Source of the DNA: Salinisphaeraceae bacterium
GTDB lineage: Bacteria > Pseudomonadota > Gammaproteobacteria > Nevskiales > Salinisphaeraceae
Reading direction: 5' to 3'
DNA length: 64,000 nt
Assembly: GCA_002683405.1 (NCBI GenBank)
Contig: NYTH01000030.1
Location: forward strand, 1 to 64,000
The number at the start of each line of letters is the position of its first letter. Position 1 is the stretch's first letter. Position numbers and translations under genes: made by a program. Positions 6,211 through 15,762 of this stretch are shown piece after piece. A model generated the notes under the pieces. It had not been told where the DNA came from. It made no database searches and saw only the letters and a list, made by a program, of their open reading frames with translations.

Positions 6211-9200
6211 ATGCACAACCGCATCCCCGAAGCCAAGGGCCTTTACGACCCGGCCAACGAGCACGACAGCTGCGGCGTCGGTTTTATTGCCAATATTCGC
6301 GGTGAGCGTTCGCATCAAATCGTGCAGGACGCGGCCGTCATGCTGCAGAACATGGATCATCGCGGCGGCTGTGGCTGCGAGGCCAACACCGGCGATGGCG
6401 CGGGCATGCTCACCGCCCTGCCCCACGACCTGTTCGCCGCGCTGGCCAAGGACGACCTGGGCATTACCCTGCCCGAGCCGGGCCGCTACGCCACCGGCAA
6501 CATCTTTCTGCCCCAGGACGATGAGGATCGCGAATTCTGCCGTCAGGCGCTCGAGCGCTATATTGCCGAGCAGGGCCAGAACTTTCTGGGCTGGCGCTCC
6601 GTCCCCATCGATGTGGACGGGGCGGACATCGGCCCCGCGGCGCGCAAGTCGCAGCCGATCATCGAACAGATATTCATCGGCGCGGCCGACGACATCGACA
6701 ACGCCGAGTTCGAGCGCCAGCTGTTCATTATCCGCAACCGTTCCTACCGCGCCATCGAGGCGCGTGACCCGGCGCTGCGGCGGGCCTACTACATCTGCTC
6801 GCTGTCCACGCACGTGATGATCTACAAGGGGCAGCTCACCTCCGGCCAGCTCATGAAGTTCTACCCCGAACTCAACGATGAGCGCTTCACCACGCATCTG
6901 GCCATGGTGCATTCGCGCTTTTCGACCAACACCTTCCCCTCCTGGGATCGCGCCCAGCCGCTGCGCTACATGGCGCATAACGGCGAAATCAATACGCTGC
7001 GCGGCAACAAGAACTGGATGGCCGCGCGCCAGGGCCTGATGGAAAGCGAATTGTTCGGCGAGGACTTCCGGCATCTGATTCCGGTGGTCGACCCGAACAC
7101 CTCCGACTCGGGCACCTTCGACAACGCCCTGGAGCTGCTGCTGCTCGCCGGTCGGCCGCTGCCGGAAGTCATGATGATGATGATTCCGGAGGCCTGGCAG
7201 AACGACAAGGCCATGTCGCAGGAAAAGCGCGACTTCTACGAATACCACTCCTGCCTGATGGAGCCCTGGGACGGCCCGGCCTCGGTCGGCTTTACCGATG
7301 GCCGCTACATCGGCGCCGTGCTTGACCGTAACGGCCTGCGCCCCAGCCGCTACTACATTACGCACGATGACCGCTGCATCATGGCCAGCGAAGTCGGCAC
7401 CATTCAGGTGGACCCCGATAACGTCAAAAGCAAGGGCCGCCTGCAGCCGGGCCGCATGTTCCTGATCGATTTCGAGGAACAGCGCATGATCCCCGACGAG
7501 GAGATCAAGCAGCGCTTCGCCAAGGAACGCCCCTACGGCGAATGGCTGGCCGCCGAGCGCATCGAGCTGGAAGAGCTTGAGCCCAAGGACGAGCCGCACG
7601 GCTTCTACCCGGACGACCTGGTGGAGCGCATGCGCGTGTTCGGCTACACGGCCGAAACGATGCAGTTCATGCTCGTCCCGCTGATCCACTCCAAGAAGGA
7701 CCCGATCGGCTCCATGGGCAACGACGCGGCCCTGGCGGTACTCTCCGACAAGCCGCGCATGCTCTACGACTACTTCAAGCAGCACTTCGCACAGGTCACC
7801 AACCCCGCGATCGACTCGATCCGCGAAGAAACCATCATGTCGCTGGAGTGCTACATCGGGCCGGAAGGCAATCTGCTGACCGCCACGCCCGAGCATGCGC
7901 ATCGCCTGCGCGTGCCGCACCCCATCCTCACGAACGAGCAGCTCGCCGCGCTGGGCCACATGGATTACCGCAACTGGGCGTCGCGGACCATCGACATCAC
8001 CTGGCGGCGAGACAAGGGCGCGGCGGGCCTGCCGGCTGCGCTGGATCGCATATGCTCGGAAGCCGAGCAGGCGATTGACGACGGCATCGAGCTGATCATC
8101 CTGTCGGATCGCGGCATCAGCGAAGACCGCGTGCCGGTCAGCGCGCTGCTGGCCACGGGCGCCGTCCATCATCATCTGGTGGCCACCAAGAAGCGCACGC
8201 GCGCCGGCCTGATCGTGGAAACCGGCGAGGCCCGCGAGGTACATCACCACTGCATGCTCATCGGCTACGGCGCCGACGCCATCAATCCCTATCTGGCCTT
8301 CGAAGCTCTCTGGCAGGCGCGCCTGGACGGGCTGCTGGAAGCCAAGTTCACCGACGACGATCAGATTGTCCAGGCCTACCGGCACGCCACCGCCAAGGGC
8401 ATGCTCAAGGTCATGGCCAAGATGGGCATCTCCACCCTGCACTCCTACAAGGGCGCGCAGATTTTCGAGGCCATCGGCATTGGTCAGGAGGTCATCGACC
8501 GCTGCTTCGTGGGCACGGCCAGCCAGATCAAGGGCGTGGACTTCGAGGTGATCGGCGAAGAGATCCTGCGTCGTCATGCGCTGGGCCATCCGAAGCACGA
8601 CACCGAGCAGAACCGCACGCTGTCCAACGACGGCCAGTTCCACTGGCGTGCCGAGGGCGAAAAGCACGGCGTGAACCCGCAGTCCATCTACGACCTGCAG
8701 GTGGCCGCGCGCGGCGACGACCGCGAGGCCTACAAGCGCTTTTCAGAACGCGTGAATCACGATAGCCGCGAACGCTGCACGCCGCGCGGGCTGCTGCGCT
8801 TCAAGGGCCTGGAAGGCAGCAAGACCCAGCCGCCGAAGCAGGGCATCCCCATCGACGAGGTCGAGCCGGCCAAGGAAATTGTCAAGCGCTTCCGCACCGG
8901 CGCCATGAGCTACGGCTCGATCTCCAAGGAAACCCACGAGTCGCTGGCCATTGCCATGAACCGCATGCAGGCCAAATCGAACACGGGCGAAGGTGGTGAG
9001 GATTCCGATCGCTTCACGCCGGACGAGAACGGCGACAGCCGTCGCAGCTCAATCAAGCAGATTGCGTCGGGCCGCTTCGGCGTGACCAGCTGGTATCTCA
9101 CCAACGCCGACGTGCTGCAGATCAAGGTCTCGCAGGGCGCCAAGCCCGGCGAAGGCGGCGAGCTGCCGGGCTTCAAGGTGGACGAGATCATCGCCGGCCT

Positions 9201-10797
9201 GCGGCACTCCACGCCGGGCGTGGGTCTGATTTCGCCACCGCCGCATCACGACATCTACTCCATCGAGGATCTGGCGCAGCTGATTCACGATCTGAAGAAC
9301 GCCAACCCCGGCGCCATCGTCAGCGTGAAGCTGGTCAGCGAAGTGGGCGTGGGCACCATTGCGGCCGGCGTGGCCAAGGGCTATGCGGATCACATCCTCA
9401 TTGCCGGTCATGATGGCGGCACCGGTGCGTCCCCGCTGACCTCGCTCAAGCACGCCGGCATGCCGTGGGAGCTGGGCCTGGCCGAGACTCACCAGACGCT
9501 GGTGCTCAACGGCCTGCGCAGCCGCGTGGGCCTGGAGACCGACGGCCAGCTCAAGACCGGCCGCGATATCGTCATTGCCGCCATGCTGGGCGCCGAGCAC
9601 TACGGCTTCTCCACCGCGCCGCTCATTACGATGGGCTGCATCATGATGCGCAAGTGTCATCTGAACACCTGCCCGGTGGGCATTGCCACGCAGGACCCGG
9701 AGCTGCGCAAGAAATTCCTGGGCGCGCCCGAGCACGTCGTGAACTATCTGTTCATGGTGGCCGAAGAGGCGCGCGAATGGATGGCCCAGCTCGGTTTCCG
9801 CAATTTTGACGAAATGATCGGCCGCTGTGACGCGCTGGAACAAAATCGCGACATCGACCACTGGAAGACCCGGGGTCTGGACCTGTCGCCCCTGCTAACC
9901 CTCGTGCACGATCCCGAAACCGAGCAGCGCGAGGTCTACAACACGATCTCGCAGGACCACGGCCTGGAAAGGGCTCTGGACAACAAGCTCATCGCCCAGG
10001 CTGAACCGGCGCTGGAGCGCGGCGAACCGGTGTTCATCGAATCACCGGTCTGCAATACCGATCGCGTGGTCGGCACCATGCTTTCGCACGAGGTGTCCAA
10101 GCGGTGCGGCGAGGCCGGTTTCCCGGACGACAACACGGTGCACGTCAAGTTGACCGGGTCGGCCGGGCAGTCCGTCGGCGCCTGGCTACAGCACGGCCTG
10201 ACCATCGAACTGGACGGCGACGCCAACGACTACGTGGGCAAGGGCCTGTGCGGCGGCCGACTGATCATCTACCCGCCGAAGAACTCCTCCTTCAAGGCGG
10301 AGGAGAACATCATCATCGGCAACGTGGCGCTGTACGGGGCCACCAGCGGCTATGCGTTCTTCCGCGGTATGGCGGCCGAGCGCTTCTGCGTGCGCAACTC
10401 GGGGGCCAACACGGTGGTGGAAGGCGTGGGCGACCACGGCTGCGAGTACATGACCGGCGGCTGCGCCGTGATTCTCGGCCCCACCGGCCGGAACTTTGCG
10501 GCAGGCATGTCCGGCGGCACCGCCTACGTGTGGGACCCGAAGGGCGAATTCCCGGCCCGCTGCAACCCCGGCATGGTCGACCTCGAGTCGGTCAGCGACG
10601 AGGCCGATCTGCAGCAGCTCAAATCGCTCGTCAGCATGCATCTGGAAACCACCGGTTCGACGGTGGCCGAGGGCCTGCTGGCGCGCTGGGGCGAGGCCGT
10701 TGGCGAGTTCGTGAAGGTCATGCCAACCGATCTGAAACGGGTCCTGGCCGAACGCGCCGAAAAGCGGAAGGAAGAGAAGACCGCGGCCCACGCCTGA
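6211..10797 (+). CDS. gltB: Glutamate synthase (NADPH) large subunit
   Basis: Large subunit of glutamate synthase, which makes two glutamates from glutamine and 2-oxoglutarate. The 1528-residue chain has the expected order. A 20-residue propeptide ends before nucleophile C21 (DSCGVGF), followed by a class-II glutamine amidotransferase to about 430, a central domain, an FMN-binding synthase barrel (about 840-1215) and a C-terminal GXGXG helix. The 3Fe-4S ligands are C1143, C1149 and C1154 ([12 protein letters not shown]). ATG 6211 has the ribosome site AAAGGTAA. Alternative starts near 6148 would add residues absent from the family. It is followed by gltD. Confidence 0.98.
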   Translation: MHNRIPEAKGLYDPANEHDSCGVGFIANIRGERSHQIVQDAAVMLQNMDHRGGCGCEANTGDGAGMLTALPHDLFAALAKDDLGITLPEPGRYATGNIFLPQDDEDREFCRQALERYIAEQGQNFLGWRSVPIDVDGADIGPAARKSQPIIEQIFIGAADDIDNAEFERQLFIIRNRSYRAIEARDPALRRAYYICSLSTHVMIYKGQLTSGQLMKFYPELNDERFTTHLAMVHSRFSTNTFPSWDRAQPLRYMAHNGEINTLRGNKNWMAARQGLMESELFGEDFRHLIPVVDPNTSDSGTFDNALELLLLAGRPLPEVMMMMIPEAWQNDKAMSQEKRDFYEYHSCLMEPWDGPASVGFTDGRYIGAVLDRNGLRPSRYYITHDDRCIMASEVGTIQVDPDNVKSKGRLQPGRMFLIDFEEQRMIPDEEIKQRFAKERPYGEWLAAERIELEELEPKDEPHGFYPDDLVERMRVFGYTAETMQFMLVPLIHSKKDPIGSMGNDAALAVLSDKPRMLYDYFKQHFAQVTNPAIDSIREETIMSLECYIGPEGNLLTATPEHAHRLRVPHPILTNEQLAALGHMDYRNWASRTIDITWRRDKGAAGLPAALDRICSEAEQAIDDGIELIILSDRGISEDRVPVSALLATGAVHHHLVATKKRTRAGLIVETGEAREVHHHCMLIGYGADAINPYLAFEALWQARLDGLLEAKFTDDDQIVQAYRHATAKGMLKVMAKMGISTLHSYKGAQIFEAIGIGQEVIDRCFVGTASQIKGVDFEVIGEEILRRHALGHPKHDTEQNRTLSNDGQFHWRAEGEKHGVNPQSIYDLQVAARGDDREAYKRFSERVNHDSRERCTPRGLLRFKGLEGSKTQPPKQGIPIDEVEPAKEIVKRFRTGAMSYGSISKETHESLAIAMNRMQAKSNTGEGGEDSDRFTPDENGDSRRSSIKQIASGRFGVTSWYLTNADVLQIKVSQGAKPGEGGELPGFKVDEIIAGLRHSTPGVGLISPPPHHDIYSIEDLAQLIHDLKNANPGAIVSVKLVSEVGVGTIAAGVAKGYADHILIAGHDGGTGASPLTSLKHAGMPWELGLAETHQTLVLNGLRSRVGLETDGQLKTGRDIVIAAMLGAEHYGFSTAPLITMGCIMMRKCHLNTCPVGIATQDPELRKKFLGAPEHVVNYLFMVAEEAREWMAQLGFRNFDEMIGRCDALEQNRDIDHWKTRGLDLSPLLTLVHDPETEQREVYNTISQDHGLERALDNKLIAQAEPALERGEPVFIESPVCNTDRVVGTMLSHEVSKRCGEAGFPDDNTVHVKLTGSAGQSVGAWLQHGLTIELDGDANDYVGKGLCGGRLIIYPPKNSSFKAEENIIIGNVALYGATSGYAFFRGMAAERFCVRNSGANTVVEGVGDHGCEYMTGGCAVILGPTGRNFAAGMSGGTAYVWDPKGEFPARCNPGMVDLESVSDEADLQQLKSLVSMHLETTGSTVAEGLLARWGEAVGEFVKVMPTDLKRVLAERAEKRKEEKTAAHA

Positions 10798-10906
10798 CGG
10801 CCCGCGGCCAGACACATTCGACGGGCCACCGGCTCCCGGCCGGGCCGGCGGACCCCGTCAAGCGGCTGCGAGCAGCCATACAGAATTGAATAACCGGAGC
10901 ATTACC

Positions 10907-12460
10907 ATGGGCGACAAGCGTGGCTTCATGCACTTCCAGCGGGAAAAGGTCCCGTATCGCGGCGCCGAGCAGCGCCTGCACGACTTTCGCGAGCTGTACA
11001 CCAAGCCGGACGAAAAACATCTGAAAACCCAGGGCGCACGCTGTATGGACTGCGGCGTGCCCTTCTGCCAGTCGCACACCGGCTGTCCCATCGACAATCT
11101 GATCCCCGAGTGGAACGACCTGGTCTACCAGGGGCGCTGGCGCGACGCGCTGGACCGGCTGCACAAGACCAACAATTTTCCGGAATTCACCGGTCGCGTC
11201 TGCCCGGCGCCCTGCGAAGGCGCCTGCGTGCTGGGTATTACCGACCCGCCGGTGACCATCAAGGATATCGAAAACGAAATCATCAACCGCGGCTGGGCCG
11301 AGGGCTGGATCAAGGCCGAGCCGCCGGAAGAGCGCACCGGCTTTTCGGTGGGCATTATCGGCTCCGGCGCGGCCGGCCTGGCTGCGGCCCAGCAGCTCAA
11401 CCGCGCGGGGCACAACGTCACCGTTTACGAACGGCACGACCGCGTGGGCGGCCTGCTCATGTATGGCATCCCCGGGCCCAAGCTGAACAAGGACGAAGTC
11501 ATCGAGCGACGCATTCAGCAGCTGCGCGATGAGGGCATCGAGTTCGTCACCAACTGCTACGTGGGCGGTGCGGCCGAGATGGCTGCCGGCAGCGGACCCA
11601 AGGCGGACGGCATCCAGTACGTTGATCCGGCCGAACTGCGCCACAAGCACGACGCTGTACTGGTGGCTACGGGCGCCACCGTGCCGCGTGACCTGCCGGT
11701 TCCCGGCCGCGAGCTGGGCGGCATCCACTTCGCCATGGAATACCTGCACCACAACACCAAGACGCTGCTGGACAACGGCAACGTGGACGCCGCGCCGATT
11801 CACGCGAAGGACAAGAACGTCATCGTGATTGGCGGTGGCGACACCGGTACCGACTGCATCGGTACGGCCATGCGGCACGGCTGCAAGAGCATGGTGAACT
11901 TCGAACTGCTGGCCCGGCCGCCGGCCGACCGCGGGCCCGGCAACCCCTGGCCGCAGTGGCCGGTCATCTACCGGCAGGACTACGGCCACCAGGAAGCTGA
12001 AGCCGTCTTCGGCAACGACCCGCGTCGTTTTTCGCTGCTGACCAAGGAATTCATCGACGACGGCAACGGCAATGTGGCGGGCGTGAAGACGGTCGATATC
12101 GACTGGTCCAAGCCCGGCGAGAAGGCACCGTTCTCCGAGGTGCCCGACAGCGAGCGCAGCTGGGACGCCGAGCTGGTTTTGCTGTCCATGGGCTTCCTGG
12201 GACCCGAGCAGGCCATCATCGAAAAGATGGGTCTTGAAACGGACGAGCGCTCCAACGTGAAGGCCCAGTGGGGCCGGTTCGAGACCAGCGTCGACGGCGT
12301 GTTCTCGGCCGGCGACTGCCGCCGTGGTCAGTCGCTGATCGTATGGGCGATTGCCGAGGGCCGCGGCGCCGCGCACGCAATCGACGCGTACCTGACCGGC
12401 GAGGAATCCAACCTGCCCACGCCGGGCGCCGCCCAGTTCGCCCCGGCCAGCGTGGCCTGA
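10907..12460 (+). CDS. gltD: Glutamate synthase (NADPH) small subunit
   Basis: A 517-residue FAD/NADPH subunit that passes electrons through 4Fe-4S clusters to GltB. N-terminal cluster cysteines are C46, C49, C54 and C60 ([15 protein letters not shown]), with a second set in CPAPCEGAC. An FAD dinucleotide fold follows ([15 protein letters not shown]), then an NADPH fold ([11 protein letters not shown]), then the C-terminal [12 protein letters not shown] segment. ATG 10907 has GGAG ten bases upstream. The 109-base gap after gltB is GC-rich without a clear promoter, so the pair is likely one operon. A terminator overlaps its stop codon. Confidence 0.98.
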   Translation: MGDKRGFMHFQREKVPYRGAEQRLHDFRELYTKPDEKHLKTQGARCMDCGVPFCQSHTGCPIDNLIPEWNDLVYQGRWRDALDRLHKTNNFPEFTGRVCPAPCEGACVLGITDPPVTIKDIENEIINRGWAEGWIKAEPPEERTGFSVGIIGSGAAGLAAAQQLNRAGHNVTVYERHDRVGGLLMYGIPGPKLNKDEVIERRIQQLRDEGIEFVTNCYVGGAAEMAAGSGPKADGIQYVDPAELRHKHDAVLVATGATVPRDLPVPGRELGGIHFAMEYLHHNTKTLLDNGNVDAAPIHAKDKNVIVIGGGDTGTDCIGTAMRHGCKSMVNFELLARPPADRGPGNPWPQWPVIYRQDYGHQEAEAVFGNDPRRFSLLTKEFIDDGNGNVAGVKTVDIDWSKPGEKAPFSEVPDSERSWDAELVLLSMGFLGPEQAIIEKMGLETDERSNVKAQWGRFETSVDGVFSAGDCRRGQSLIVWAIAEGRGAAHAIDAYLTGEESNLPTPGAAQFAPASVA

Positions 12461-12474
12461 AGACAGGCTTTTTT
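12455..12474 (+). terminator. Rho-independent terminator of gltBD
   Basis: GCCTG (12455-12459), loop AAGA, CAGGC (12464-12468), then six Ts. The left arm includes the last sense bases and the first two stop-codon bases of gltD. A second perfect eight-base stem (12479-12486 with 12496-12503) follows immediately and lacks a T-tract. Confidence 0.7.
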
Positions 12475-12581
12475 CGGAGCCAGCCGGCGCAACGTCGGCT
12501 GGCCTGACGAGGCGCGACGAGCCCTGACGGTCTGTCGGTAACCGGTAAGAGGCATCGAACCCGGTGCCGGATCCAGGCACA

Positions 12582-12611
12582 CCTGATTCCGCTTTGCTGC
12601 ATCAGGCCTAC
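12582..12611 (-). repeat. REP-like repeat, copy 1 (inverted)
   Basis: On the minus strand it begins GTAGGCCTGATGCAGC and continues AAAGCGGAATCAGG. It matches the copies at 12668, 33878 and 34003 apart from a few base changes. It forms an inverted pair with copy 2 in the convergent gltD/aroB gap. Confidence 0.65.
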
Positions 12612-12667
12612 AAGACAATGGATTCGCTCGTTCGATAGTCGATCCCGCAACGCTGGCCCACGCGCCC

Positions 12668-12700
12668 GTAGGCCGGAAGCAGCGCAGCGGATTCCGGCAG
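12668..12700 (+). repeat. REP-like repeat, copy 2
   Basis: Begins GTAGGCCGGAAGCAGCGCAG and continues CGGATTCCGGCAG, with imperfect internal dyad symmetry (GCCGGA versus TCCGGC). It sits just beyond the aroB stop codon, opposite in orientation to copy 1. Confidence 0.65.
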
Positions 12701-12708
12701 GCCGTCGA

Positions 12709-13797
12709 TCAGGCTTGCAAGCTGAAGTTGTCTGCCAGAATCCGTTCGAGCACGGCGCTGTCGTAATCGCCGGTTACGAACGCTTCCCCCACCTGCCGCA
12801 ACAACACAAGCCGTATCCGGCCGCCGAGGACCTTCTTGTCGTGCCCCATCAGCTCCAGCGCCCGATCCGGCCCCAGGCCGACCGGCGGATGAATGGGCAG
12901 CCCCGCGGCGGCGAATAGGCGCTCCACCCGCTGAACATCGGCCTGGGAAACAAGGCCCAGCGCCTGCGACATGCGCGCCGCGACACACATGCCGGCTGCC
13001 ACGGCTTCGCCGTGCAGCCATTCGCCATAGCCCAGACCCGCCTCGATGGCGTGCCCGAAGGTGTGGCCCAGATTCAGCAACGCCCGCTGGCCGCTTTCGC
13101 GCTCATCCGCCGCCACCACCTCAGCCTTGTTGCGGCAGGACTCGGCGATGGCGTGCGTGAGGGCATCGCGGTCCCGCTGCAAAAGCCGCTCGAGATTGTC
13201 CTCAAGCCATGCCAGAAACGGCAGATCGCGAATGAGCCCGTACTTGATTACTTCCGCCAGCCCGGCGGACAACTCGCGATCCGGCAGCGTGGCCAGTACG
13301 TCCGTATCGATGAGCACGCGCCGGGGCTGATGGAATGCGCCGATCATGTTCTTGCCGCGCGGATGATTGACCGCCGTTTTCCCGCCGACGGAGGAATCCA
13401 CCTGCGCCAGCAGCGTGGTGGGAATCTGGATGAAATCCACGCCTCGCTGGTAGGCGGCTGCGGCGAAGCCGGCCATGTCGCCAATGACCCCGCCGCCCAG
13501 CGCGACAATCACGCAATCGCGGGCGAAACTGTCGGCCATCAGCGCATCAAAGATCTCCGCGGCGGTATGCAGCGTCTTGTGCGATTCGCCGTCGGCCAGC
13601 GCGAGGCTGCGCAGCTTCGTGGCGGACAGGGCCTGCTCCACCGTGGAGAGATAAAGCGGCGCAATGGTCGTGTTCGTGACGATCAGCACCTGACGGTTTT
13701 CGGCCAGTTCACCATAGGCACCGGCATCACCCAGCAGACCGCTGCCGATCAGGATCGGGTAGCTGCGCTCACCCAGCTCGACGTTGAGGGTCTGCAT
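12709..13797 (-). CDS. aroB: 3-dehydroquinate synthase
   Basis: Second enzyme of the shikimate pathway, converting DAHP to 3-dehydroquinate with NAD and a divalent metal. The 362-residue protein contains the NAD-binding [16 protein letters not shown], the substrate region [12 protein letters not shown], and metal ligands in [19 protein letters not shown] and [10 protein letters not shown]. Start ATG 13797 gives [15 protein letters not shown], the family N-terminus. Longer frames to 13950 run into the upstream lipoprotein gene. It is the last gene of the pil-aroK-aroB run and lies 22 bases after the second Ig-like lipoprotein, suggesting co-transcription. Confidence 0.97.
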   Translation of the reverse strand: MQTLNVELGERSYPILIGSGLLGDAGAYGELAENRQVLIVTNTTIAPLYLSTVEQALSATKLRSLALADGESHKTLHTAAEIFDALMADSFARDCVIVALGGGVIGDMAGFAAAAYQRGVDFIQIPTTLLAQVDSSVGGKTAVNHPRGKNMIGAFHQPRRVLIDTDVLATLPDRELSAGLAEVIKYGLIRDLPFLAWLEDNLERLLQRDRDALTHAIAESCRNKAEVVAADERESGQRALLNLGHTFGHAIEAGLGYGEWLHGEAVAAGMCVAARMSQALGLVSQADVQRVERLFAAAGLPIHPPVGLGPDRALELMGHDKKVLGGRIRLVLLRQVGEAFVTGDYDSAVLERILADNFSLQA

Positions 13798-13819
13798 GGC
13801 GTTCCGGGAACCCGGCCGA

Positions 13820-14989
13820 TCAGGGTGCCGCGGCCACGTTGATGGCAATGGTGTCCACCACATTGCCGCCTGCCTGCGTGCGTACCCGGACGATAGCGCC
13901 ACCGGTAGACGATCCGGCACGGTAGATCGACTCCGCCACGCCGGTGGCATCGGTCACGTCGGTTTGCTGGCCGGCCTCGATGCGATCGCCTCCGGGGCAG
14001 TCGGGACTGGGCATCACGCCGCCCGCGCATTCCTGAATTTCAAACACCAGCGTGACGTTCTCCAGCAGATTGCCGGCGCTGTCACGCGCCACCGCCCGAA
14101 GATTGCTGGCGCCAGTCACGCCGATCGTGGTGGGGTCGGCCGACAGGTCGAGGCTGCTGGGCTGGCCGACGAACATGAGCGGCAGGCTGGCCGTAAAGCC
14201 GCCGTCAGCCGTTGCGGTGACCACCGCGTTACCGGGATTGCCGCTGTTGGTCAGCCGGACGACGTCGGCGAACTCGCCGTCTACGAGGTCCACCATGACC
14301 GGATTGGCCAGCGCGTCAGTTCCCACCACGAAACCGCCCTGCACGCCGTCGCCGGACAGGCTGAGCATGATCGGCCCAGCCCCGCCGGCCGGCGGGGCCT
14401 CGCCCGTATCGACCGGCTCGCCGCCGATGAACCACTCCAGCTGCAGCCCGAGATCCCCGGGCGGCACGCGCCGGTTTGGCTGCGGGACGGTGAACTGGAA
14501 CACGTCCGGCGTCACCATTACGTCAAGCCGGGTCGAGAGGGTCGAACTGCCGGAACTGACGTTGGCGCGCAGTTGCTCGGTTCGCGGCTGATCGGCGTTC
14601 GGCGCCGTATAGCTGAAATTCACTTCGCCAGCAGCATCGGTATTGGCGCCGCCGGGTGGATTGACGATGCCCTGGGTCGGCTGAATGCTGACAAACAGCC
14701 CGCCCCCGGGCGGCGCCACGCCGTTTTCATCGAGCAGCGTGGCCACATAGTCCGACGAGGAATTCGGTGACACCGTATCCGGTCCTTCGATGGTAAGCAT
14801 GGCCGTGCTGAAGTCGAAGGCTTCGCCGCCGTTATCGCCGTCGCCACCCTGATCGGGCGGCGGGCCCAGGCTGAGATCGCTACCGCTGCCCCCACCACCA
14901 CAACCAGCGAGACCGAGCACGGCCGCGAGCATGACCAGGACAGCCTGGCGACGAAATAAAGCAGTCACGGAAGATGTCGCGCCGGACAT
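13820..14989 (-). CDS. Ig-like-domain lipoprotein between aroK and aroB
   Basis: A 389-residue predicted lipoprotein. A signal peptide ends in lipobox LAGC with C30 as the lipidated residue, then a Gly/Ser/Asp linker ([19 protein letters not shown]). Beta-rich repeats follow, resembling bacterial Ig-like (Big-1/invasin) modules: [33 protein letters not shown] and [14 protein letters not shown] are typical strand-turn signatures. It shares this architecture with the larger lipoprotein at 15763. It is probably anchored in the outer membrane. Lying between aroK and aroB in the pilus gene run hints at a link with the pilus or cell surface, but no function is known. Confidence 0.85.
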   Translation of the reverse strand: MSGATSSVTALFRRQAVLVMLAAVLGLAGCGGGGSGSDLSLGPPPDQGGDGDNGGEAFDFSTAMLTIEGPDTVSPNSSSDYVATLLDENGVAPPGGGLFVSIQPTQGIVNPPGGANTDAAGEVNFSYTAPNADQPRTEQLRANVSSGSSTLSTRLDVMVTPDVFQFTVPQPNRRVPPGDLGLQLEWFIGGEPVDTGEAPPAGGAGPIMLSLSGDGVQGGFVVGTDALANPVMVDLVDGEFADVVRLTNSGNPGNAVVTATADGGFTASLPLMFVGQPSSLDLSADPTTIGVTGASNLRAVARDSAGNLLENVTLVFEIQECAGGVMPSPDCPGGDRIEAGQQTDVTDATGVAESIYRAGSSTGGAIVRVRTQAGGNVVDTIAINVAAAP

Positions 14990-15033
14990 GGGCGTTACCT
15001 CTGATCACCGGAGTGGATTGGAACTGAGCCAAC

Positions 15034-15039
15034 AGTATA
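15034..15039 (-). promoter_or_regulatory. Possible -10 element before the second lipoprotein gene
   Basis: Minus-strand TATACT lies about 45 bases upstream of the lipoprotein start, within the 166-base aroK-lipoprotein gap. No good -35 element is seen at 16-18 bases, so support is weak. Confidence 0.25.
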
Positions 15040-15155
15040 GGCGAGCGGTGCCATTCGGGCCGTCGGCTCGGGCACCCGCCACGGTGGCACGATGCGGCAA
15101 AATCCTAGCATGGAAGCCGGGCATCAACGCGGCCGGGCCCCGCTTGCCAGCCGGA

Positions 15156-15692
15156 TTAGAGTTCGGCGTTTCCGACCGTTTCAAGCTGCTCGACAATCTC
15201 GCGAGCCAGCTTGCGGGCCTGCTGATCCCCCGTCTGCACCACCACGTCGGCAATCTGACGGTAGAGCGGATCACGCTGCTCCATGAGCTCCGCCAGGGTG
15301 GCCTCGACATCGTCGCTCTCGGCCAGCAGCGGGCGGTTGCGGCTGTGTTTGGTGCGCGAAAGCTGCTGGGTGAGCGAGGTCTGCAAGTAAACCACCACGC
15401 CGCGAGCAGACAGCAGATCCCGGTTCGCGGACTCGATCACGGCGCCGCCACCGGTGGCGAGGACCACGTTCTGCATCTGCGTGAGCTCGGCAATCATGTC
15501 TCGCTCACGCTTGCGAAAACCCTCCTCGCCCTCCATTTCGAAAATGAAGGAGATATCCACGCCGGTCCGCTTCTCGATCTCCGCGTCGCTGTCCACAAAC
15601 GCCATGCCCTTGATGTCGGCGATGCGTCGACCGATGGTTGTCTTGCCGGCGCCCATCGGGCCGACGAGGAAGATGTTGGGGTTTAGTGCCAT
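15156..15692 (-). CDS. aroK: Shikimate kinase
   Basis: Phosphorylates shikimate at the 3-hydroxyl using ATP. The 178-residue protein has P-loop GPMGAGKTT at 11-19, the shikimate-binding Asp in FVDSDAEIE, the GGGAV motif (VLATGGGAVI) and the lid region SRTKHSRNRPLL. Length and motifs are normal. It is on the same strand as pilQ, but an Ig-like lipoprotein gene and a strong hairpin (15713-15743) lie between them. It probably can be read from upstream pil transcription or from its own promoter. Confidence 0.97.
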   Translation of the reverse strand: MALNPNIFLVGPMGAGKTTIGRRIADIKGMAFVDSDAEIEKRTGVDISFIFEMEGEEGFRKRERDMIAELTQMQNVVLATGGGAVIESANRDLLSARGVVVYLQTSLTQQLSRTKHSRNRPLLAESDDVEATLAELMEQRDPLYRQIADVVVQTGDQQARKLAREIVEQLETVGNAEL

Positions 15693-15712
15693 ACCTTATG
15701 CTTACGCTACCA

Positions 15713-15743
15713 GAAATTCCCCGACATACAGCCGGGGAATTTC
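15713..15743 (-). terminator. Strong hairpin between Ig-like lipoprotein and aroK
   Basis: A perfect eleven-base stem (15713-15723 with 15733-15743) and a nine-base loop, about 20 bases before the aroK start on the minus strand. It is followed by TTTC and then TGG, a weak U-tract. It could be a partial terminator or an attenuator adjusting aroK expression against the upstream genes. Confidence 0.45.
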
Positions 15744-15762
15744 CCTGCAAAGTTTTAAGCCG

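Noticed and set aside
6031-8667. 878-residue open frame antisense to gltB
   Set aside because: It mirrors a verified gltB with GC-rich third positions, shows no family motifs and has a His/Val/Gly-biased composition typical of antisense shadows.
12479-12503. Second stem after gltD as an aroB terminator
   Set aside because: A perfect eight-base stem, but on the minus strand it is followed by A residues rather than Ts, and it lies over 200 bases past the aroB stop.
10718-12580. 620-residue antisense frame over gltD
   Set aside because: Same reason: full overlap with a complete, motif-verified gene and no recognisable domain.
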